DNA of 10,295 nt, taken from the NCBI GenBank assembly GCA_016780695.1, contig JADHLK010000044.1:1-10295 (forward strand). Reading direction: 5' to 3'. The stretch is from Alphaproteobacteria bacterium (GTDB taxonomy: Bacteria > Pseudomonadota > Alphaproteobacteria > Puniceispirillales > Puniceispirillaceae). Positions 5,397-10,295 of this stretch are shown one piece after another. Numbering within the stretch: position 1 is the first letter of the stretch; every line of letters begins with the position of its first letter. Below the pieces are notes generated by a model. That model worked only from the letters and a program-made list of their open reading frames with translations. It searched no databases and was not told the origin of the DNA. A program made the position numbers and the translations under genes.

Positions 5397-6413
5397 ATGA
5401 TTGAAAAGAACTGGCAGGAATTGCAAAAGCCCGACCAGATAGAAATCAAACCTTCTGAATATAACCCCCGCCAGGCGGTTATTTCAGTGGGCCCGCTTGA
5501 GCGTGGCTTTGGTATCACGCTGGGTAATGCGTTGCGCCGGATTCTGCTTTCCTCCTTGCAGGGGGCAGCTGTTACTGCTGTCCAGATTCAGGGGGTGGTG
5601 CATGAATTTTCCTCTATCCCCGGCGTGCGTGAGGATGTGACCGATCTGGTGCTCAATATCAAGGGTATCGCCGTCTCTATGGGAGCTGAGGGGGCCAAGC
5701 GCCTGCGCCTGCAAGCCGAAGGCCCCAGCGAGGTGACTGCTGGCATGATCGCTGAATCAGCAGGCATTGAGATTATGAACCCGGATCATGTTATCTGCCA
5801 TTTGGACAAGGGCGCCAGCCTGTCTATGGAGCTGACTGTTGAATCAGGCAAGGGCTATGTGCCGGCTAGCCAGAACCGGGCAGAAGATTCGCCCATTGGT
5901 CTGATCCCGGTAGATGCTATTTTCAGCCCGATCCGCCAGGTCGCCTACAAGGTGGAAAATGAGCGGGTTGGCCAAATTACCGACTATGACCGGCTGCTTT
6001 TGACCATTGAAACAGATGGCTCCGTAACACCGGAAGACGCAATCGCCTTTGCCGCCCGCATCATGCAGGATCAGCTGCAGCCCTTCATCAATTTTGAAGA
6101 GCCGAAGCTGGAAGCTGCTGAGGAAGATACCGACAGCCTGCCCTTCAACCGCAATCTGCTGCGCAAGGTGGATGAGCTGGAACTGTCTGTGCGCTCGGCA
6201 AATTGTCTGAAGAATGACAATATTGTCTATATCGGCGATCTGGTCCAAAAGACCGAGAATGAAATGCTGCGCACGCCGAATTTCGGGCGTAAATCGCTGA
6301 ATGAGATTAAAGAAGTGCTCAAGGTGATGAATCTGGAGCTGGGCATGGATATTGAAAACTGGCCGCCTGAAAATATCGAAGAGCTGGCCAGACGGATTGA
6401 TGAGCCCTTTTAG
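5397..6413 (+). CDS. rpoA: DNA-directed RNA polymerase subunit alpha
   Basis: The alpha subunit has 338 residues. Its N-terminal domain dimerises and scaffolds assembly of beta and beta', and its C-terminal domain binds promoter UP elements and activators. The N-terminal domain (about 15-235) shows ERGFGITLGNALRRILLSS at 35-53, the dimerisation and assembly helix, and GKGYVPASQNR at 151-161. A Glu/Asp-rich linker follows (about 234-247). The C-terminal domain (about 250-330) has RSANCLK at 266-272; Arg266, Asn269 and Lys272 match E. coli Arg265, Asn268 and Lys271 of the DNA-contacting surface. LRTPNFGRKSLNEIK and GMDIENWPP complete it. ATG 5397 has AAGGGA at 5384-5389. The gene lies between rpsK and rplQ, its standard place, so its level tracks that of ribosomal proteins. 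Confidence 0.98.
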   Translation: MIEKNWQELQKPDQIEIKPSEYNPRQAVISVGPLERGFGITLGNALRRILLSSLQGAAVTAVQIQGVVHEFSSIPGVREDVTDLVLNIKGIAVSMGAEGAKRLRLQAEGPSEVTAGMIAESAGIEIMNPDHVICHLDKGASLSMELTVESGKGYVPASQNRAEDSPIGLIPVDAIFSPIRQVAYKVENERVGQITDYDRLLLTIETDGSVTPEDAIAFAARIMQDQLQPFINFEEPKLEAAEEDTDSLPFNRNLLRKVDELELSVRSANCLKNDNIVYIGDLVQKTENEMLRTPNFGRKSLNEIKEVLKVMNLELGMDIENWPPENIEELARRIDEPF

Positions 6414-6468
6414 GGTGGCTTAACAGGCAAGCCGGGCTGACCGGCAGCTGAGAAAAAGGAAAAGAGAA

Positions 6469-6912
6469 ATGCGCCATCGTATCGCTGGACGGAAATTGAA
6501 CCGCACCTCGCAACATCGCCAGATGCTGTTCCGCAATATGTCGCAAGCTCTGATCAAGCATGAGCAGATCATCACCACCCTGCCCAAGGCAAAAGCCCTG
6601 CGTCCGGTTGTAGAAAAGCTGATCACGCTCGGCAAGAAGGGTGGTCTGCACGCGCGTCGTCAGGTCTATGCCCAGCTGCGTGATGAGGCAATGACCAAAA
6701 AGCTTTTTGAGGTGCTTGGCCCGCGTTATGCTGAGCGACCGGGCGGCTATACACGGGTGCTGAAGGCCGGCTATCGTTATGGCGATTCTGCGCCAATGGC
6801 GGTGATTGAGCTGGTGGACCGGGATGAAAGCGCCCGCGGTCAGGATTCAGGCCCGACAATGAATAGCGATGAGGGTGAGGAAACCCAGGCAGCTGCCGCA
6901 GCTGCTGGCTGA
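6469..6912 (+). CDS. rplQ: Large-subunit ribosomal protein L17
   Basis: L17 has 147 residues. It sits at the base of the 50S subunit near the peptide exit tunnel. The conserved N-terminus is complete: MRHRIAGRKLNRTSQHR at 1-17, then FRNMSQALIKHEQI (21-34) and TTLPKAKALRPVVEKLITLGKKG (36-58). The core ends with RPGGYTRVLKAGYRYGDSAPMAVIEL at 90-115. Beyond residue 118 is an acidic then poly-alanine tail of about 29 residues, ending in six alanines and a glycine; E. coli L17 (127 residues) has a shorter end. The first six residues differ a little from the common MRHRKSG/MRHGKS form (Ile5-Ala6), which is a mild change. ATG 6469 has AAGGA at 6456-6460. It is the last gene of the operon and an intrinsic terminator follows. 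Confidence 0.97.
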   Translation: MRHRIAGRKLNRTSQHRQMLFRNMSQALIKHEQIITTLPKAKALRPVVEKLITLGKKGGLHARRQVYAQLRDEAMTKKLFEVLGPRYAERPGGYTRVLKAGYRYGDSAPMAVIELVDRDESARGQDSGPTMNSDEGEETQAAAAAAG

Positions 6913-6940
6913 GGCGAGGCGCAAAAATCAGGCCATATCC

Positions 6941-6991
6941 AAGCCAACATCACAAGAGCCGGGGAATCCGGCTCTTTTTTTGGCTTTTTTT
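6941..6991 (+). terminator. Intrinsic terminator of the alpha operon, with a nested outer stem
   Basis: The inner hairpin pairs AAGAGCCGG (6954-6962) with CCGGCTCTT (6968-6976) around a GGAAT loop, and is followed by a run of seven T (6975-6981). This is a textbook rho-independent terminator, 42 bases after the rplQ stop. An outer stem, AAGCCAA (6941-6947) with TTGGCTT (6980-6986), can enclose it and is followed by a second T-run ending at 6991. The inner terminator is strongly supported, while the outer stem is a plausible backup. Confidence 0.9.
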
Positions 6992-7019
6992 GACAGGTTG
7001 GGTGAGCCTATTTTATTTT
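6990..7019 (+). promoter_or_regulatory. Candidate sigma70-type promoter for rarA
   Basis: A perfect TTGACA lies at 6990-6995, formed partly from the end of the terminator T-run. TATTTT at 7014-7019 (four of six consensus bases) follows after 18 bases. The predicted start is near 7026, about 28 bases before the rarA ATG. The position after a terminator and before a new gene group supports it, but the -10 box is imperfect and the spacer is one base long. Confidence 0.5.
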
Positions 7020-7053
7020 GATATGCCGGGCGAACTGCCGCATAATCAGCCCC

Positions 7054-8325
7054 ATGACGCAAGATAAACCGATACCGCTGGCTGAAAGGCTGCGCCCGAA
7101 CAGTCTGGCTGAGGTGGTGGGACAGCCACAGCTGACCGGGCAAGCCGCCGGGTTTCTGGAAACTGGCTCGCTGATCCTTTGGGGGCCGCCCGGCAGTGGC
7201 AAAACCACCATCGCCCGCATTTTGGGGCAGCAGGCTGGGCAGGATTTCACCGCCCTGTCAGCTGTTTTTGACGGGGTGGCGGATTTGCGCCGGGTTTTCA
7301 AAATAGCTGAAGAAGGATTCGCAGCGGGGCGCGGGGCGCTCTTGTTTGTGGATGAGATTCACCGCTTTAACAAGGCCCAGCAGGATGCGCTGTTACCGGC
7401 GATTGAGCAGGGGATCATCCGGCTGATTGGGGCGACAACGGAAAACCCGTCCTTTGCGCTGAACAGTGCGCTTCTCTCGCGCTGTCAGGTGATTGTTCTC
7501 AAGCCGCTGGATGAGGCCGCTCTGGCAGTTATTCTGGGCCGTGCTGAGGCTTATCTGGGCCGTAAATTGCCGCTTGATGAAGGGGCCCGGGCTGCCTTGC
7601 TGGTAATGGCTGACCGGGATGGGCGCTATTTGCTGAATCTGGTTGAAAGGCTGGCAGGCCGCGCGGAGGAGGAAGGGGTGCTGGATGCGGATGGGCTGGC
7701 TGAATTTCTGTCGCGGCGGGCGTTGAATTATGACCGTGCCGGGGATGAGCATTACAATCTGATTTCGGCCTTGCATAAATCATTGCGCGCCTCAGATTGT
7801 GATGCCGCCCTTTATTGGCTGGCCCGGATGCTGGGGGCAGGTGAGGACCCGCAATATATCCTGCGCCGACTGACCCGCTTTGCCACTGAGGATATTGGCT
7901 TGGCTGAGCCGGAAGCCGAAGCCCGCGCGATTGCCGCTTGGCAGGCCTTTGACCGATTGGGCAGCCCGGAGGGGGATTTGGCGATTGCCAGGCTGGTGAT
8001 TTATCTGGCGACCGCGCCGAAATCCAATGCAAGCTATAGCGCCTGGAAAAAAGCTGCCCGCGCTGCCCGCGATGGCGGGGCCTTGATGCCGCCGGAGCAT
8101 ATTCTGAACGCGCCGACCGGATTGATGAAGGATTTGGGCTATGGCAGGGGCTATGCGTATGATCATGATGACCCGGACGGGTTTTCCGGCCAGAATTGCT
8201 TTCCCGATGCGCTGGGCCGGCCGGTTTTCTATCAGCCGGTAGAGCGTGGGTTTGAACGGGAAATTGCCAAGCGGTTGGCCTGGTGGAACAAGCTGCGCGC
8301 CCGCAAGACAGATAACAGCGCATGA
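7054..8325 (+). CDS. rarA: Replication-associated recombination protein A (RarA/MgsA family AAA+ ATPase)
   Basis: The 423-residue protein belongs to the RarA/MgsA/WRNIP1 family, clamp-loader-like AAA+ ATPases that act at stalled replication forks and interact with SSB in E. coli. The N-terminus has the family ERLRPNSLAEVVGQ (11-24). Walker A is GPPGSGKTT at 44-52, Walker B LLFVDEIHRFNKAQQD at 96-111, sensor 1 IGATTENPSF at 125-134, and the arginine-finger segment ALLSRC at 139-144. The C-terminal helical and tetramerisation region (about 235-415) includes HYNLISALHKSLRASD and the terminal GRPVFYQPVERGFE. ATG 7054 is chosen because it gives the usual N-terminus and lies downstream of the predicted transcription start. 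A TTG at 7018 is in frame but would overlap the promoter. No good Shine-Dalgarno is visible before 7054. The next gene overlaps it by four bases. Confidence 0.95.
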   Translation: MTQDKPIPLAERLRPNSLAEVVGQPQLTGQAAGFLETGSLILWGPPGSGKTTIARILGQQAGQDFTALSAVFDGVADLRRVFKIAEEGFAAGRGALLFVDEIHRFNKAQQDALLPAIEQGIIRLIGATTENPSFALNSALLSRCQVIVLKPLDEAALAVILGRAEAYLGRKLPLDEGARAALLVMADRDGRYLLNLVERLAGRAEEEGVLDADGLAEFLSRRALNYDRAGDEHYNLISALHKSLRASDCDAALYWLARMLGAGEDPQYILRRLTRFATEDIGLAEPEAEARAIAAWQAFDRLGSPEGDLAIARLVIYLATAPKSNASYSAWKKAARAARDGGALMPPEHILNAPTGLMKDLGYGRGYAYDHDDPDGFSGQNCFPDALGRPVFYQPVERGFEREIAKRLAWWNKLRARKTDNSA

Positions 8326-9194
8326 CCCGCAACGGTTTTGACTATTTTGCCGGTATTGACTGGTCCGGGGCCAAGGGCCGGGCGCATGCCGGTATCCGTA
8401 TCGCGCTGGCTGAGGCGGCCAGTTCAGCACCCCCGCAGCTGATAGAGCCACCCAGCGGCCGGGCCTGGTCGCGGGCAGCAGTGCGGGACTGGCTTCTGGA
8501 TTTTTCTGCTGAGAGGCGGTTGCTGGCCGGGGTGGATTTTGCCTTTGCCTTTGCGTTTGAGGATGAGGCGGCATATTTCCCGGGTTGGCCGGACAGCCCG
8601 GCCACGGTGTTTGATTTATGGGCGCTGATTGATGGGTTGGGAGGCGAGGAGGCAGATTTCTATGGCGGGGCCATTTGGCGTCATCCGGTGCTGGGCCGTT
8701 ATTTCAACGCGCCCGGCCAGCGCGGCGATTTATTTTCCTCACGCAGGCGGGAAACCGAACGGGCCGCCCGCCAGTTTCGCAGCCCCAGCCCGGTTTTTAA
8801 CTGTGTCGGCCCGGCGGGTGTCGGCACCGGCTCGCTGGCTGGAATGAGGCTGCTGCACCATCTGGCCGGGCGGGCCGCGCGCTGGCCCTTCGAGGACCCG
8901 CAGGGTGCCCGGCTGATGCTGACCGAGATTTTCCCCGGCTGGTATTTTGCCAGAGCCGGGCTCAAGCCAGCCACTGACACGGATAATTTGAACAAGGCTC
9001 TGGCGTTTTATAACAGCCAGCCGGTCGCCAGTGATTTTGTCGCCAGCGGGCCTGACGGAGATGAGGCGGATGCGCTGGTTTCAGCGGCGGCCTTGCGCTG
9101 GCTGGCTGACAGGGCAGCGATCTGGCAGCTGCCAGAAGCGGCGCAGGCAGAAGGCTGGATATTTGGCGTTGAATCGTCTAATCAGGACGCATGA
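8322..9194 (+). CDS. DUF429-like protein of unknown function, coupled to rarA
   Basis: A 290-residue soluble protein with no signal peptide or membrane segment. I do not recognise a characterised homologue. The layout resembles DUF429 proteins, which are predicted to have an RNase H-like fold: a first strand ending FAGIDWSG (9-16, Asp13), a second GVDFAFAF (70-77, Asp72), a later strand LMLTEIFPGWY (198-208, Glu202), and a C-terminal helix opening GDEADALVSAAALRWLA (246-262, Asp247 and Asp250). These acidic residues stand where an RNase H-type metal site would be expected. Other blocks that look conserved are FNCVGPAGVGTGSLAGMRLL (159-178) and the closing EGWIFGVE. The ATG overlaps the rarA stop as ATGA, which implies one transcript and coupled translation. 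GC content and codon use look like those of its neighbours, so there is no sign of recent transfer. The fold assignment is from pattern only; activity is unknown. Confidence 0.7.
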   Translation: MTRNGFDYFAGIDWSGAKGRAHAGIRIALAEAASSAPPQLIEPPSGRAWSRAAVRDWLLDFSAERRLLAGVDFAFAFAFEDEAAYFPGWPDSPATVFDLWALIDGLGGEEADFYGGAIWRHPVLGRYFNAPGQRGDLFSSRRRETERAARQFRSPSPVFNCVGPAGVGTGSLAGMRLLHHLAGRAARWPFEDPQGARLMLTEIFPGWYFARAGLKPATDTDNLNKALAFYNSQPVASDFVASGPDGDEADALVSAAALRWLADRAAIWQLPEAAQAEGWIFGVESSNQDA

Positions 9195-9216
9195 GAAACC
9201 CATTTTTGGCAGCGTG

Positions 9217-10158
9217 ATGGCAGAGTTGCAAGTCCCAGAGGATGAGGAGGGCACCCGTCTTGATCGGTTTTTGCGCCGTTCGCATCCGCATTTGGGTCAG
9301 GCGCAGATTGAAAAGAGCTTGCGATCCGGCCAGATCAGGCTGGATGGGGCCAAGGCTAAATCCAATAGCCGCTTGATAACCGGCCAGAAGCTGACCCTGC
9401 CGGACTGGCTGCTTGCTGCAGCAAGCCCGGCCCCGGCTAAACGCCCGACCATGGCAGCTGCGGAAGCCCGAAAGATGATTTCCCGCCTGCAGATAGCAGA
9501 GAGCCAGCGCTGGCTGGCCCTGAACAAGCCTGCCGGTCTTGCCTGTCAGGGTGGCAGCCGCACCAGCCGCCATATTGACGGGATGCTGCAGGCAGGCTTT
9601 GGCACCGACAGGCCGCTTTTGGTGCATCGGCTGGATCGCGATACCAGCGGGCTGTTGCTGTTGGCCAAGGGGCGTGCTGAGGCGCGCGATCTGGGGGCTG
9701 ATTTTAAGGGACGGAGAATGGAAAAATGCTATCTGGGGCTCAGTATCGGAGATCCTGGCCCGGCTGGCCGGATCACCGCTGCGCTGGCAAAAAGCGGGCC
9801 TCGGGGCGCTGAAAAAATGCGCCTTGATGCGGATGGCCAGCCCGCCCTTACCCTGTTTCGCAGATTGGGGCAGGCCGGTGCTATCTGTTTGCTGGCCTTG
9901 CGGCCTGTCACTGGCCGCACGCATCAGCTGCGGGTGCATCTGGCCAGCGCGGGCGCACCGCTTCTGGGGGATGGTAAATATGCCGGGGCCGCTGCCCATC
10001 CGATAGGGGAGCTGGCAAGGCAGCTGCATCTGCACAGTGCTTTTCTGACCCTGCCAGATGGCACCCGGCTGGCTGCTCCGCTGCCGGATCATTTCCGCAC
10101 CGCGCTTGATTTTCTGGGGCTGGCAGAGGCAGTGCCGGAGACAATGCCTGATTTTTGA
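9217..10158 (+). CDS. rluC: Ribosomal large subunit pseudouridine synthase, RluC/RluD type
   Basis: A 313-residue enzyme that isomerises specific uridines in 23S rRNA; E. coli RluC modifies U955, U2504 and U2580. The N-terminal S4 RNA-binding domain spans about 12-62 (TRLDRFLRRSHPHLGQAQIEKSLRSGQIRLDG, with key TRLDRFL at 13-19). After a linker, the catalytic domain begins LALNKPAGLACQGG (100-113). The catalytic motif HRLDRDTSG is at 137-145 with nucleophile Asp140, and GRTHQLRVH is at 233-241. The QGG after the NKPAG motif and the following HIDGML favour RluC over RluA or RluD, although exact target uridines cannot be read from sequence. The start could be ATG 9217 or GTG 9214. ATG is preferred, but the Shine-Dalgarno is weak, and translation may depend on upstream ribosomes (see findings). 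It lies 22 bases after the DUF429-like gene. Confidence 0.92.
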   Translation: MAELQVPEDEEGTRLDRFLRRSHPHLGQAQIEKSLRSGQIRLDGAKAKSNSRLITGQKLTLPDWLLAAASPAPAKRPTMAAAEARKMISRLQIAESQRWLALNKPAGLACQGGSRTSRHIDGMLQAGFGTDRPLLVHRLDRDTSGLLLLAKGRAEARDLGADFKGRRMEKCYLGLSIGDPGPAGRITAALAKSGPRGAEKMRLDADGQPALTLFRRLGQAGAICLLALRPVTGRTHQLRVHLASAGAPLLGDGKYAGAAAHPIGELARQLHLHSAFLTLPDGTRLAAPLPDHFRTALDFLGLAEAVPETMPDF

Positions 10159-10200
10159 CACGCGTTTGATAGGATTACTGTAACAAGGATAGTTTGAGAG

Positions 10201-10295
10201 ATGACAAAATTACGCGCCGCCCTGTTTGATTTTGATGGCACCTTATGTGACAGCATTGCCACGATTATCCGGCTGGTCCAGCTGGCTTGTGAGGA
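10201..10295 (+). CDS. HAD-family hydrolase, N-terminal fragment (cut by window end)
   Basis: The first 31 codons are visible from ATG 10201. The sequence ALFDFDGTLCDSIATI contains HAD motif I (DxDGT at residues 10-14, with Asp10 as the expected nucleophile and Asp12 as the general acid/base), followed by the start of the cap-domain helix. This places it in the haloacid dehalogenase superfamily, most like the phosphoglycolate phosphatase/Gph-type subgroup (C1 cap) judging from the DGTLxDS pattern. The substrate cannot be assigned from this fragment. An AAGGA at 10185-10189 is 11 bases upstream, rather far. An HAD gene right after rluC is a common alphaproteobacterial arrangement, which supports the reading. 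The 42-base gap from rluC contains no terminator. Confidence 0.85.
   Translation, partial: MTKLRAALFDFDGTLCDSIATIIRLVQLACE

Noticed and set aside
6431..6445. Hairpin GCCGG/CCGGC in the rpoA-rplQ gap as a terminator
   Set aside because: It has only five pairs and no T-run after it. rplQ clearly continues the operon.
7018..7053. TTG start for rarA adding 12 residues
   Set aside because: It overlaps the candidate -10 box and lies upstream of the predicted transcription start. MTQDKPIPLAERLRP fits the RarA N-terminus.
7529..8574. Long open frames on the minus strand across rarA and the DUF429-like gene
   Set aside because: They are antisense shadows of conserved plus-strand genes, rich in Pro, Arg, Ser and Gln as expected for GC-rich shadows, with no recognisable domain.
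9031..9216. Longer rluC frame beginning at 9031
   Set aside because: It would overlap the end of the DUF429-like gene by more than 160 bases and add residues before the normal S4-domain N-terminus.
10155..10184. TTGACA (10155-10160) at the rluC stop as a promoter for the HAD gene
   Set aside because: The -35 box is perfect, but the best -10 (TGTAAC, 10179-10184) has only four matches and lacks the conserved second A and final T. The evidence is too weak to list as a feature.

Overview
The window is a stretch of bacterial chromosome with every recognisable gene on the + strand. It carries the 3' part of the spc ribosomal-protein operon, the alpha operon, and then a second group of genes linked to DNA maintenance and rRNA modification. 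The order rpsH-rplF-rplR-rpsE-rpmD-rplO-secY-adk-rpsM-rpsK-rpoA-rplQ points to Alphaproteobacteria: adk sits directly between secY and rpsM, rpmJ and infA are missing there, and rpsD is missing between rpsK and rpoA. Protein details fit this, including the L30 TRELEDTPSVRGM block, the S5 SIGSSNPHNMIKATF block and a short zinc-free adenylate kinase. The genus cannot be named from the sequence alone.

Region 1 (1-4372) is the spc operon tail: S8 (partial), L6, L18, S5, L30, L15, the SecY channel and adenylate kinase. Gaps are 11-41 bases, most start codons have a clear Shine-Dalgarno, and adk overlaps secY by 4 bases (ATGA). Region 2 (4373-6981) is the alpha operon. It has its own strong sigma70-type promoter (TTGACT, 16 bases, TATAAT, GC-rich discriminator) and a leader with a stable hairpin. 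It encodes S13 (GTG start), S11, RNA polymerase alpha and L17, and ends in an intrinsic terminator that seems to be nested two-deep. Region 3 (6990-10295) starts with a candidate promoter whose -35 box grows out of the terminator T-run. It encodes RarA, an ATGA-overlapped DUF429-like protein of unknown function, an RluC-type pseudouridine synthase, and the first 31 codons of a HAD-family hydrolase cut by the window end.

Regions 1 and 2 make parts of both ribosomal subunits, the RNA polymerase assembly scaffold, the membrane insertion channel and an enzyme of adenylate balance, so they form one growth-rate-linked block. Region 3 is a housekeeping accessory group: replication-fork maintenance, 23S rRNA modification and probable metabolite dephosphorylation.

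This is mostly ordinary core genome. No mobile element, CRISPR array, tRNA or rRNA gene was seen, and no gene-free stretch exceeds about 145 bases. The points most worth a second look are the DUF429-like gene coupled to rarA, the fused terminator/promoter after rplQ, the structured leaders before rpsM and rpoA, and two mini-ORFs whose stops overlap the rplO and rluC start codons.
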